Notes under the pieces: model-generated
Told to the model about the DNA's origin: nothing
Database searches by the model: none
Seen by the model: the letters and a program-made list of their open reading frames with translations, nothing else
Assembly: GCA_014193115.1 (NCBI GenBank)
Contig: BJHQ01000027.1
Coordinates: forward strand, 1 to 37,234
Source: Planctomycetota bacterium
GTDB taxonomy: Bacteria; Planctomycetota; UBA11346
Length of the DNA stretch: 37,234 bases
Direction of reading: 5' to 3'
Made by a program: the position numbers and the translations under genes
Shown here: piece after piece, positions 25,339 to 34,700 of the stretch
How positions within the stretch are numbered: position 1 is the first letter of the stretch
How the letters are laid out: every line of letters starts with the position of its first letter

Positions 25339-26679
25339 TCAATAGGTAATCACTGGCACCATGATGCAGGCCTTCGACATCGCCGAGGTGGCCGCAGAGA
25401 TCTGCCGTGAAAAGTCATTCAGCTTGGCGGTCAAGTCCGTAATGTTCTGGTTTTCGGTGGTGATTTTTCCGGCCAATTCGGCGTAGGTGGCCGCCGCAGC
25501 ATTTTTCTTTGCCACCAACGCGACTTGCTCCTGCACGGCAACATCGTAACTGGATTGCGCGGAGGCGAGGTTCGATTGGCAGATTGCTTTTGCCGCAAGG
25601 GCCCCTGTCGACGCGGCTACAGCTGCGACCGTCGCCGCATCAGCGGTGGCCGCCGCTGCGCCAGCTGCCGCCGCAATCCCATCAGCAATCGGGTTCAAAC
25701 CGCAGAAACCGGCGGCGATGGCAATGGCGGCGACAGCGACCCCATCCGCTGCCGCCGCTGAAGCTGCTGCCGCTGCGGCGGTTACCGCCGCAGTCTTGGC
25801 AACGTCGTCTGCGGAATTGATGGCCTGCGTTTTATCCTGCACTGAGGATAACAGACCACTGACCTCCGTGGCCTTTGCCAAAACTTCATCGGTCAACGCA
25901 TTGAGGGTCGCCAGGGCGTCGGCTGCGTCCTTCTTGTCCTGCGCCATAGCAGCGAGGATCTCCTTCACGCTCACCGCCATTGCATCATACTGTTGATTGA
26001 GGTCATTGAAGCGGGCGGTCGCGCGCCTGCATCCATCTTTGTCATCGCTGGGCGGATCATTGAAGGCAGGATAGCCAGGAGGCGGATCCTGGGGATCGTC
26101 AATCTTGCCGAAAATCGGACGGATGGATATGGTTACGGTCCCTTGCAGTTTCGCGTCTACTTTTCGCGGATCCGCTGTCTGCTGGCTCAGATCGGCGCTG
26201 ACCTTGATCTCAGCTTTGTAGGCAAGTCCTTTATACGTCAGGTTCGGCAAATAAATGCCGGCCGTCTTAAACGCCGGGCTCTCACTTATGAATTTCACTT
26301 CCCCGGATTCTTTGCTGAGCAGGGATGGATGATCAGATTGAAGGACTTGCTTATTGCTGATGGCCCCCGCGAAGATCAAAGTGATATGTTTGTCCTGATC
26401 GACTCGTTGCTTGAATTCAACTTTGGTCGAGGCCGAAAGGGAAAAAGATTCGGCCGCAGCAACATTCCACTTCAATTCGGTAGCACCTTCAGAGGAGATT
26501 TTCAGGCCGCCACTCACAGGTCCGCAAGCGACCGTGGATTCAGCGTCAGAGCGCGTGAGCTTCATACTGAACTGGCCATCGGTTGCTACGGCGCTGCCGC
26601 CATCGACGGGATTCCACATCCCTGTGAGGTTATTGTCGGAGTATCCAAGGGAGGCGGATGGAGTCGTGGTCATCGGCAT
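25339..26679 (-). CDS. 446-residue protein with alpha-pore-forming-toxin-like layout, unknown
   Basis: No signal peptide or known family is recognised. Residues 1-200 look beta-rich (GGLKISSEGATELKW, ITLIFAGAIS, GTVTISIRPIF) and end in a Pro/Asp-rich hinge (DDPQDPPPGYP). Residues 214-292 and 367-436 are long amphipathic helices rich in Ala, Gln, Lys and Asp (for example AMAQDKKDAADALATLNAL). Between them, residues 296-366 form a small-residue, hydrophobic stretch (AAAAAASAAAADGVAVAAIA, then GFCGLNPIADG). Helix, hydrophobic hairpin, helix is the layout of ClyA/HBL-type alpha-pore-forming proteins and some injected effectors. That is an analogy of layout, not sequence similarity. Cysteines at 52, 217, 326, 367 and 438. 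The gene follows an AT-rich promoter-like segment next to an island junction. Confidence 0.7.
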   Translation of the reverse strand: MPMTTTPSASLGYSDNNLTGMWNPVDGGSAVATDGQFSMKLTRSDAESTVACGPVSGGLKISSEGATELKWNVAAAESFSLSASTKVEFKQRVDQDKHITLIFAGAISNKQVLQSDHPSLLSKESGEVKFISESPAFKTAGIYLPNLTYKGLAYKAEIKVSADLSQQTADPRKVDAKLQGTVTISIRPIFGKIDDPQDPPPGYPAFNDPPSDDKDGCRRATARFNDLNQQYDAMAVSVKEILAAMAQDKKDAADALATLNALTDEVLAKATEVSGLLSSVQDKTQAINSADDVAKTAAVTAAAAAASAAAADGVAVAAIAIAAGFCGLNPIADGIAAAAGAAAATADAATVAAVAASTGALAAKAICQSNLASAQSSYDVAVQEQVALVAKKNAAAATYAELAGKITTENQNITDLTAKLNDFSRQISAATSAMSKACIMVPVITY

Positions 26680-26699
26680 AAGAGGCTCAGCAGGGGGGC

Positions 26700-26768
26700 G
26701 GATCGCAGAATGCTTCCGTTATTTATATACTTATATATTAGTACCAATAAGTAAAGAACAAAAAACTA
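26700..26768 (-). promoter_or_regulatory. AT-rich putative promoter/operator of the 446-residue gene
   Basis: This is the most AT-rich short stretch noticed in the window. Several TATA-type hexamers on the minus strand (TAATAT, TATAAG, TATAAA) lie 20-60 bp upstream of the start at 26679. An inverted repeat ACTTAT...ATAAGT spans 26729-26752, and a near-palindrome ATTAGTACCAAT lies inside it at 26737-26748. Exact boxes cannot be fixed by eye. Confidence 0.4.
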
Positions 26769-26780
26769 ACACCATGGTGT
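26769..26780. promoter_or_regulatory. Perfect 12-bp palindrome
   Basis: ACACCATGGTGT is fully self-complementary. It lies between the AT-rich segment and the integrase remnant, so it could be an operator for the 446-residue gene or part of a recombination site. Function unknown. Confidence 0.3.
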
Positions 26781-26813
26781 GAACGCATTTTCCAGTCTTC
26801 GCGTCAGGCATGA

Positions 26814-27092
26814 CCCAGGTCGACCGCAAATCAGGAGGATTGTGTTTGGTCGGATCCACTGCTGGTGATGGGCGTGCCCTCCATTGAAATCAAAGAAATG
26901 CGGCACTCGTTCGCCTGTGCCTGTCTCCGCACCGGCCACAGCGCTGAGGAGGTCGCCCGTTGGCTGGGGCACTCGACGACCCAGATGGTCCACGAGCACT
27001 ACGCCCACTTGCTGAATTACGACGAGACGCACATGTTCCGGTTGCTGGGTCCGGCCGATAAACCGGCGGCGCGGGGGACGAACGGATGGACA
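26814..27092 (+). pseudogene. Tyrosine recombinase (phage-type integrase), C-terminal remnant
   Basis: An open stretch after a TGA at 26811 encodes the end of a tyrosine recombinase catalytic domain. EMRHSFACACLRTGHS corresponds to the H-x-x-R-like LRHTFAT element, and VARWLGHSTTQMVHEHYAHLL contains the LGH histidine and the nucleophilic Tyr (HYAHLL). The N-terminal SAM-like domain, the first catalytic Arg and the beta-sheet are missing, so it cannot be active. The frame continues open to 27260 through non-coding DNA, including an antisense tRNA fragment, so I end the gene near 27092. It lies beside a tRNA 3' end, as expected for integrases that target tRNA genes. Confidence 0.7.
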
Positions 27093-27133
27093 AGACCATC
27101 GAACTGGGGGCGGAGGCGGATTTATTTAATCAG

Positions 27134-27161
27134 AAAACCCCAGGCGGAAGCTTGGGGTTTT
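27134..27161 (-). terminator. Rho-independent terminator following the tRNA 3' fragment
   Basis: AAAACCCCA at 27134-27142 pairs perfectly with TGGGGTTTT at 27153-27161. The T-run closes the stem on both strands, so it can act in both directions. On the minus strand it starts 3 bp after the CCA end of the tRNA fragment, the position expected for a tRNA gene's own terminator. On the plus strand it would end transcription from the integrase side. Confidence 0.8.
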
Positions 27162-27164
27162 CGC

Positions 27165-27192
27165 TGGAGCGCTCGCTTGGATTCGAACCATG
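27165..27192 (-). tRNA. tRNA 3'-end fragment (T arm, acceptor strand, CCA), likely att-site remnant
   Basis: On the minus strand the order is CATGG-TTCGAAT-CCAAG (T arm, four of five pairs), then CGAGCGC, T and CCA. This matches a T-stem loop with GGTTCGAATCC, a 7-base acceptor 3' strand, a discriminator base and an encoded CCA. No matching 5' acceptor strand (GCGCTCG), D arm or anticodon arm was found in the 60 bp upstream, so it is only a fragment and its amino acid cannot be assigned. A terminator follows directly. Together with the integrase remnant this fits an attachment site. Confidence 0.6.
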
Positions 27193-27590
27193 GGTTGCGC
27201 AGGCATCAGGGTTCCATTCTTGGGAGATGGATTGTTGCACAGTACGATTCCTCAATCTAAGATTAATAATGGTCGAAGTCATTGGCAGAGAGACAGGCCG
27301 GCAGCCGCGAAAAAACACATGGATCCAGACCGGCGGGCGAGAAGCCATGCCAAGTGAACCCAGGGCAGACTCTTCGTTCGGTACACGGCCGTGGCATTCT
27401 CCGCCGAAGTCAATGGCATTTTCCGCGGGAACGCTTGGCTCTTTGGATTTTGATGCCAGTCATGCTTGCAGGCTGACGAAGCCCTGGAAATTTCCTGGAG
27501 CCAGCGCTGATCCCGAGGTTTCCTGGGTGGGTTCGCCAGCGCACCAAACAGGTCGAGGCGGTTGGCCAAGGAAAAATATGGAGGTTCTCA
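27193..27590. other. About 400 bp without a recognised gene
   Basis: This region lies between the tRNA fragment and the glycosidase start. A plus-strand frame stays open through it but has poor codon use and no recognisable motif. A short palindrome AATCTAAGATT lies at 27254-27264. The promoter of the glycosidase gene is probably in the right half, but no clear boxes were seen. Confidence 0.4.
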
Positions 27591-29438
27591 GTGTTCAGGG
27601 GTGAAATGGGCATCTTTGCTAGGATCGCCATGTTCCTCTTTACCTGCATTGCCTGGTGCCGATGCACGGAAACGCTTACGGTGACTCCGAATGTCCATCC
27701 AGCCGATTTGCTTCATCTGGTTCGCAACCTCTATCACAGTGCCGACAATGGCGACGCAACGCTCGCCGATGATCCAGTATGGATTCAGGCGCAGGTGTTG
27801 AAGACCTCTGCGGCCCGAGGCATCAATACGGAATCGAATTGGCCTGGAGTCGGTACGTGCCGTCTGGATGGCAACGGGGACTTCGTCTCCACCAACCGGT
27901 TGGACAACTTCCTCGCCGTCTGCAGGAGCCGTGGGCTCAAACCGCATGTGGTTTGCGGTACCATCGCACCATCGGCTGTGGGCGGAGCGAGCGCATCAGG
28001 TTGGGCACAGGCGCAATGGGATTCCTATGCGATGTACGCCGAGGCCTATGTCCGGTATGTCGCGCTGCGATACACCGGTGCAGGATTCGATCAGGCGGTG
28101 TTCGAGGTTGAAAACGAGATGGATAGCGCGAATTATCCGTCGAAATCAGCCTGGTTCATGACCGATAACAAGTACTCCACTGGATCCATCGAGGCCTACA
28201 ACGGGTATTATCGGCTCTTCAGGATCTGGGCCGGTGCGGTCGAAAAGGTCGCCAAGGAGCATCCGGCCAAGGAATTGTTCATTGCCGGACCGGCGGCCAC
28301 CACCTACACATTCAAGTACGGAACCATGCAGTCGGTGAATCACCTGTCCTGGATGGAGAAGCTCGCAGTGGACTGTGCACGAGACCATGTCCGGCTCGAT
28401 GCGGTCACCTATCACGAATATGGCGCCGCTTTGGACACTATTGGTTTGCCACCCGGCGACCAGACTTTGCAAGACCGCAGTACGATGATCAGGAACCGAC
28501 TGGACGCGGTCGGTCTATCTACCACCAGGTTGTGGGTGACCGAATGGGGGGCCGACGAAAACATCACCAGCCCCATCAACTGCAACGAGGTCGGGGCAGC
28601 GTATACTGCGGCTTTCCTCATGCTGGCGCCATTGACGCCCATCGATGCTGGGACGTTTCTCCTCTATTCCGATGTGCCTGACGGCGACCATCGGTGGACC
28701 TGGCCGGCTATGCTCCACGGCGTCTACAGGAAAGCCGTCTTCAATGTTTTTGACCTATTCAACAAACTTCCCGGAGCCACCTGCGCGGTCGAGAAAAGCG
28801 CCGGTTGGCCGCCTCAGGTGAAGCCCATCGCCAGTGCAGACGGCAACATGGTCGGAATCATCCTTGCCAACTATGGACGGTGGAGCCCGGGGCGAGTCGA
28901 TTTGTCGAGCCCACGCGACGTCAATCTGAGGATTTGCAATGTCAGTGGGACCTACGCCCAGGTGAGCGAATTCGTCATTGATCATGATCATAGCAATGTG
29001 TGGACGCAGTTGATCAGCAAGTCGCTTCCCGCCCAGCAGAAACCGCTGGAAAAAGTGCAGGATTACTCGGCGATCGTCACCGACGGAACCCTGGTATTGC
29101 CGGACCGGACCCTGGCGAAATCGGCGGTGCATATGTGGGTGGTCAAGACCGATGGGTTCAGCTATGCCTCCGGTGCCCCATCGATCCTGTCCCAGCCGGT
29201 CAGCATCACGGTGACAGCCGGCCGGCCGGCAACCTTCACGTTGTCTGCGACCGGCGCAGCGACCTTGAGCTATCAATGGAAGCAGGGCACGACCAATGTC
29301 GGGACGAACAGCCCGACCCTGACGATCAGGGTCGCGCAGGCGGCGAATACCGGCAGCTACACCTGCATGGTCACCAATGGCGTCGGCAATGTGACGTCGA
29401 ACGCCGCGACCCTAACCGTGACGCCATATCCACAGTAA
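27591..29438 (+). CDS. Secreted GH39-like glycoside hydrolase with one C-terminal Ig-like domain
   Basis: The GTG at 27591 is preceded by GGAGG at a 6-base spacing; an ATG at 27606 is an alternative start. A signal peptide covers about residues 6-26. The body is a clan-A TIM barrel, with the acid/base motif N175-E176 in VFEVENEMDSANYP and the nucleophile E318 in LWVTEWGADEN. It resembles GH39 beta-xylosidase/iduronidase-type enzymes, so it probably cleaves a beta-linked polysaccharide or glycan outside the cytoplasm; the substrate cannot be read. Residues 527-612 form an Ig-like domain (SQPVSITVTAGRPATF, YQWKQGTTN, NTGSYTCMVTNGVG). The frame stops at 29438 just where a second Ig domain would begin, and that domain is still visible downstream in decayed form. 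Confidence 0.82.
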   Translation: MFRGEMGIFARIAMFLFTCIAWCRCTETLTVTPNVHPADLLHLVRNLYHSADNGDATLADDPVWIQAQVLKTSAARGINTESNWPGVGTCRLDGNGDFVSTNRLDNFLAVCRSRGLKPHVVCGTIAPSAVGGASASGWAQAQWDSYAMYAEAYVRYVALRYTGAGFDQAVFEVENEMDSANYPSKSAWFMTDNKYSTGSIEAYNGYYRLFRIWAGAVEKVAKEHPAKELFIAGPAATTYTFKYGTMQSVNHLSWMEKLAVDCARDHVRLDAVTYHEYGAALDTIGLPPGDQTLQDRSTMIRNRLDAVGLSTTRLWVTEWGADENITSPINCNEVGAAYTAAFLMLAPLTPIDAGTFLLYSDVPDGDHRWTWPAMLHGVYRKAVFNVFDLFNKLPGATCAVEKSAGWPPQVKPIASADGNMVGIILANYGRWSPGRVDLSSPRDVNLRICNVSGTYAQVSEFVIDHDHSNVWTQLISKSLPAQQKPLEKVQDYSAIVTDGTLVLPDRTLAKSAVHMWVVKTDGFSYASGAPSILSQPVSITVTAGRPATFTLSATGAATLSYQWKQGTTNVGTNSPTLTIRVAQAANTGSYTCMVTNGVGNVTSNAATLTVTPYPQ

Positions 29439-29600
29439 TCATCCGCCAACCAGCGAATGCCTCTGTGACCGCAGGTTAGACCGCGACCTTCACCGCCGCC
29501 GCCAGCGGCACTCCTGCGCCATCTTTCCAGTGGCATTCAGCCTCGACGACCGACGGCGCAACCTCGGCGAGATTACATGGTGTCGCATTGAAGAAACACT
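29439..29600 (+). pseudogene. Decayed second Ig-like domain of the glycosidase
   Basis: In a shifted frame the sequence reads VIIRQPANASVTAG, then a TAG where Gln (CAG) is expected, then TATFTAAASGTPAPSFQWH. This is the standard opening of another Ig-like unit (QPANATVTAGQTATF...QWQ). One small frameshift near 29430 plus one C-to-T change explains the loss. Similarity fades after about 29550. From there to 29734 no gene was recognised; the promoter of the sigma-factor gene may lie there. Confidence 0.7.
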
Positions 29601-29734
29601 GCGGAAAGGACCCTGACGAAGCGTCGCACGGATTCCGGCCAAGGCGCCCTGGTCGTGCTGTGTCATCCAGTAATTCCAGCCCTGGGACCTGTCCTGTCAC
29701 GAAGCCGTCACTCAACTGATTGAAAGTTGGAACC

Positions 29735-31690
29735 ATGGCTACCGATCGTCATTCCGTCCAGCCAGACCGCCAGCAAACCGGTCAGCGCGTCGACCTGGTT
29801 GACCTCCTCCGGCGTCTGGCCAGCGATGACCGTGAACAAGATTGGATCACCTTCATCCAGTACCAGGCCCCCATCATCGCGGCCGTCTGCCGTGGCCACT
29901 TGAAGCAGGAAAACCTGGTCGAAGACGCAGTCCAAGAGACCATTCTCGCTATCCGCGATGGTCTTGCCACGCTGGTGCTGGTGGACGATCGCAGCGCCCA
30001 GGCCTGGATCACCACGATCGCCGGGAACATCGCCTGCAACCTTTTCAACCGCGAACGGGTTCGTGAGCACCATCAACATCGCTATGCCGGGGAACGCGTC
30101 CCCATCGACGATGATGCGACCGAAAACCTCGACGACCTGGAGGAAACCCAGTGCCGCATCAGCACGGTGATGGACGCGATCAGGAACCTGCCGGAGCTGC
30201 AACGCCGGGTGATCGAACTCAGGTATTTCCATGATCTCGACCACGAAAGCATCGCAGTCCGCCTCAATCTTTCCCAGGAGAACGTCCGCGCCACGTTATC
30301 GCGCTCACTCGCTCGACTGCGCCGGGATCTACCTGTCGGAGCGGGCTCAAGCAGTATCGTCGCGATCCTTCGCGATGTCGGAATGGATCCGCATCTGAGC
30401 GAGGCGGCCTTCGCCGGGGCGTCGGGTGGAATGGCGGGCGGTACGACAGTTACAACGACGGCAGGCGCCAGCTCGGTGATGCCATCAGTGGTCACTTTCC
30501 TTTTTTTATCGGCGGCGCTGGTGGTTGCGGCGTTCGGGGCCATGACCTGGCTCTATCCGATCGGGAAACCTGTTGTTGCGCCACAGGAATCATCCGGCCT
30601 GCTCGTGCTGCGCAGTACCGGTCCGGTCCAGTGCCGGCAGGACCCTGGACCTGCTCTTCAGATGATCGCCCAAGGGCAGATCCTGCCCCCTGGCAGCCGG
30701 ATCCTGACCGGAACTGGAGGCGAAATCGTATTCGGCCTGCACGGCGGTGGCGAACTCATCGTGCGGGACGAAGGTGATTTGGAAATCACTGGGCCGTCGG
30801 CGGGGGTGAAGTTCACGACGGGTAACCTGGTGTTCTCCTGGCCCGAAACCGCGCAGCCGGGACAGGCCATCCGCATCCAGACGCCCCACGGCAGCCTGCG
30901 GATTTCCGGTGGTCGTGGCTACCTAATGGCCTGTCCCTATTCAGCCCGGGTCGACCTCCTGGCAGGTCGGGCGCGACTGGATGCCGTCAGCGAATCGAAC
31001 TCAGATTTGCCAGCCGGCAAGGCGGCCCTGCTCGTCCCGGGCAAAGCTCCGCTGGTGGTGCCGTCCTGGGGGCAGGAATTCTCGCCCCGTTGGGGCGGCA
31101 TGTATTATCGCGATGCGGCCGTGGCCTACGTAGCCGGCCGATCCGCCCTGGATGGATTGGTGGAGGTCGGACAGCCCATCTCGGCTTGGCCCAAGGACCG
31201 CGAGTACGCGGTCCCAGCCACTGGTGGGATCGATGCCATCGGTATGCCATTCAAGGTGGCAGACTTGGCCGGTCGGCGAGTGTTGTCGATCCCGATACCG
31301 CCCAGTCATCCGAGCGCATTCACCCTGGTGTGCGAGACGAAAAGGCTTTTCGAACAGGACGAGTTGGAATTTTCCACCTCCTGGTCAGTGGACACGACTC
31401 CGCAGGGGATTGGCGTTGCCGGGTTGGATTGGCCACGACCCGTCGTCTTCAATCCCTCCACGATTCGCTCGAAAAGTCAGACCTGGCATGGCAGTCGGAT
31501 AAGTTATCGGCAGGTTGGCAGGAATTACTCCGACCAGATCATCTATGAATTCCGCATAGCCATCGCAGACCGGGTCTTTGTGCAACGTTGGCAATTCGGA
31601 GCCCCTGTTGGCTTCAACTTCAAGGTGCAGGGTGCTGGCGGCATCCATATCAGGAATCTGAGGATCGTCGGACTCGAGGTTGGCCCGTGA
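29735..31690 (+). CDS. Membrane-anchored ECF sigma factor fused to a FecR-like and a beta-sandwich domain
   Basis: The start at 29735 (MATDRHS) is preferred to a TTG five codons upstream; 651 residues. Residues 35-110 are sigma region 2 (WITFIQYQAPIIAAV, EDAVQETILAIRDGL, AWITTIAGNIACNLF). Residues 143-198 are region 4, with a helix-turn-helix (LPELQRRVIELRYFHDLDHE, IAVRLNLSQENVRATLSRSL). A Gly/Thr-rich linker leads to one membrane helix, 251-275 (SVVTFLFLSAALVVAAFGAM). Then come a FecR-like domain (about 285-440; ILTGTGGEIVFGL, IQTPHGSLRISGG) and a C-terminal beta-sandwich ending FKVQGAGGIHIRNLRIVGLE. The topology puts the sigma part in the cytoplasm and the rest outside. Activation by release through proteolysis is inferred. 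It lies between two secreted enzymes, which are candidate targets. Confidence 0.82.
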   Translation: MATDRHSVQPDRQQTGQRVDLVDLLRRLASDDREQDWITFIQYQAPIIAAVCRGHLKQENLVEDAVQETILAIRDGLATLVLVDDRSAQAWITTIAGNIACNLFNRERVREHHQHRYAGERVPIDDDATENLDDLEETQCRISTVMDAIRNLPELQRRVIELRYFHDLDHESIAVRLNLSQENVRATLSRSLARLRRDLPVGAGSSSIVAILRDVGMDPHLSEAAFAGASGGMAGGTTVTTTAGASSVMPSVVTFLFLSAALVVAAFGAMTWLYPIGKPVVAPQESSGLLVLRSTGPVQCRQDPGPALQMIAQGQILPPGSRILTGTGGEIVFGLHGGGELIVRDEGDLEITGPSAGVKFTTGNLVFSWPETAQPGQAIRIQTPHGSLRISGGRGYLMACPYSARVDLLAGRARLDAVSESNSDLPAGKAALLVPGKAPLVVPSWGQEFSPRWGGMYYRDAAVAYVAGRSALDGLVEVGQPISAWPKDREYAVPATGGIDAIGMPFKVADLAGRRVLSIPIPPSHPSAFTLVCETKRLFEQDELEFSTSWSVDTTPQGIGVAGLDWPRPVVFNPSTIRSKSQTWHGSRISYRQVGRNYSDQIIYEFRIAIADRVFVQRWQFGAPVGFNFKVQGAGGIHIRNLRIVGLEVGP

Positions 31691-31791
31691 CCTCTCCGCG
31701 CTGGTTTCCAGATTCGGCCACCTGCTGAACGCAACTGCCCATTTCCAGTTCAGCCACCGTTCCCAATCGATTCACGTCCCGAAGGACAGCC

Positions 31792-34700
31792 ATGCTGAAA
31801 TCCATCCTGAGTCTGCTCGCCATCGGCGTACTGCTCGTCCCTGCGGTCCAGGCTGCGGATGAGCACGAACATCCACCCGGCGGCGGAGGCTGGCACAAAC
31901 GCAGAGGTGAAGCCATCGATACGGCGACCATGCCCGACAGCACGTTGCGGCGGCAATTGCTGAAGCTCGCGGATGGGCCACGGCTGCGTGCTATGGCCAC
32001 CTTGAAAACCATGCATGTGCAAGAAACCGAGCTCGACCATCTGCGCGTGGAGCACGATGGCGACGCAATCAGTGTCAATTGCTTCCATGAACCGCCGCCT
32101 GCCAAGATTCCCCAAGTCGCTCAGGCCCCGATCGCCAATGCCGCAGCCATCGCTGGCATCTCGGACCACGAGGTGCCGATCTCGTCACCGCCGGTATTCC
32201 ATAGCAAGCCCGGTGCTCCATTCACGGTCTACCTCGACTTCAACGGTGAAGAGGTCTCTGGAACATTCTGGAACTCAACTGAAGACCCCGTCCGGCACAA
32301 TGCGCCCTGCAATTGGGAGGGCGATCCCAACACCTTCACCGTCAATGAACAGCTGCATATCTATCGCATCTGGCAGCAGGTGGCTCAAGCGTATTCACCG
32401 TGGGACGTCGATGTCACCACCGAACCAACGACCTGGAACCCTGCACATTTTCAACATTGCGTCATCACCGGGTCAAGCAGTTACGATTGGTATAAAGGGT
32501 CCGCCGGAGGCGTCGCCTTTCAGGGGAGCATGTATTGGACCAGCGTGGACACCCCCTGTTTTGTCTTCTGCCCGCAACTCGCCTGGAATGATTACAATAT
32601 TGCCATTGCCGCGACCCATGAAATAGGGCACGCGATGGGACTGTCGCATGACGGCAGAAAGACCCCCAAGGAGACGTATTATTCCGGTCACGACACCAGC
32701 ACCGGTGGTTGGGCTCCGATCATGGGGGTTGGATATAACCGGGCGGTGGTCCAGTGGAGCAAGGGCGAGTATTATAACAGTAATAATAATCAGGATGACA
32801 TCCAGATCATCACGAACAACATCCCGCTGCGAGCCTCTGCATATGGAAACACTCCTGCGACCGCCACTACCCTCACCGCGGTCGGCGGAACCACGCTCAC
32901 GGCCAACGGCATCCTGCGCAGCGCCAGCGATGTCAACGTCTTCAAGTTCACGGTTGGGACCGGACCCGCCACCATCACCGTGCATCCGGGTGTCGCTGTT
33001 GACGATGGCGGTCGCGGCACCCTGGACGTCCAAATACAACTGCTCGACAGCCTGGGAAACCCGGTCGCCAGCTCCGCCCCGCCGAACAGCCTTGCGGCCA
33101 GCATCAGTCCGACCCTGACGGCCGGAACGTACTATCTTCGCATCCTCCCCGATGCTGCGCCGGCGAACGGCGCAATGCCCTACACCACCTATGGCAGTCT
33201 GGGCTATTGGTTCCTGTCGGGGACGATCACGCCCACCGGTGGCAATTATGCCCCGAGCATCACCAGCGCCGCGCCGACCACGGCGACCGTCGGTGCGCTG
33301 TACTCTTATACCATCGCGGCGTCCGGATCCCCGGCCCCAACGTTGACCGTCAGCGGCAATCCGAGCTGGTTGACCTTGACGAACAACATCCTGTCCGGCA
33401 CGCCGCCGGCCGCCGGCACGGCCGGCCCGATCACCATCACCGCGAGCAACGGGGTGAATCCGAACGCGACCCAGACCTTCAGCATCTCGGTCAATCCCAC
33501 CGTGGCCCTGGTCGCGATAGAATCGAAGGGCAATACCGCGTTGCTGCAACATCCCAATGACAAGAAGTACTTCGCCAAATCCGGAACAGGGACGCCGATC
33601 CAGATCATCTATCAGGGTCAGCAGATCTACCAAGGCATCTATTCCGGTTGGACCGTGCTGGCGGCAGAGAACCTCAGCAGCGAGAACCGGGTACTGTGGC
33701 GCAACGAATCGGGACATTACCTGCACATCTGGCATCTGGATGCGAACTGGCAATGGGTCTCGTCCGAAGGTCAGTGGAATTTCGGAACCACTGAGGCAAA
33801 CGCGCTTGAAGTCGCCTTCCAGATCGACGCCGATGGAAATGGGACCATCGGTGGAACCGTGAACCAGGCTCCCGCTTTTACCAGCACCGCCCCGACCACG
33901 GCGACCGTCGGCACCAAGTACATCTACACGATCACCACCACCGGCAATCCGGCACCAACATTGGCGGTCAGTGGTAACCCGGCCTGGCTGACCTTATCCG
34001 GCAATGTGCTGTCCGGAACGCCGACCGCGGCCGGCACGGCGAGTGGCATCACCCTTACTGCCAGCAACGGAGTGAATCCGAACGCGACGCAGACCTTCGC
34101 CATCACGGTCAATGCGGCACCGGCCGCACCGGTGATCACCAGTACCGCGCCCACGACGGCGACCGTTGGCGCGAAGTACACCTATACCATCACCACCACC
34201 GGCAATCCGGCTCCGACGTTGGCCGTCAGCGGGAACCCGGCCTGGCTGACCTTGTCCGGCAATGTGCTGTCCGGAACGCCGACCGCGGCCGGCACGGCGA
34301 GCGGCATCACCCTTACTGCCAGCAACGGAGTGAATCCAAACTCGACCCAGACCTTTGCTATCACGGTCAATGGGGCCCCGGCCGCACCGGCGATCACCAG
34401 TACCGCGCCCACGACGGCGACCGTCGGCACCATGTACACCTATGCCGTCACCACCACCGGCAATCCGGCACCAACATTGGCGGTCAGTGGTAACCCGGCC
34501 TGGCTGACCTTGTCCGGCAATGTGCTGTCCGGAACGCCGACCGCGGCCGGCACGGCGAGCGGCATCACCCTTACTGCCAGCAACGGAGTGAATCCAAACT
34601 CGACCCAGACCTTTGCTATCACGGTCAATGGGGCCCCGGCCGCACCGGCGATCACCAGTACCGCGCCCACGACGGCGACCGTCGGCACCATGTACACCTA

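Noticed and set aside
27165..27240. Complete tRNA gene
   Set aside because: No 5' acceptor strand, D arm or anticodon arm could be folded upstream of the T arm.
27093..27260. Continuation of the integrase frame
   Set aside because: It reads through a terminator and an antisense tRNA end; the LDSNHG string there is the usual false translation of a T arm.
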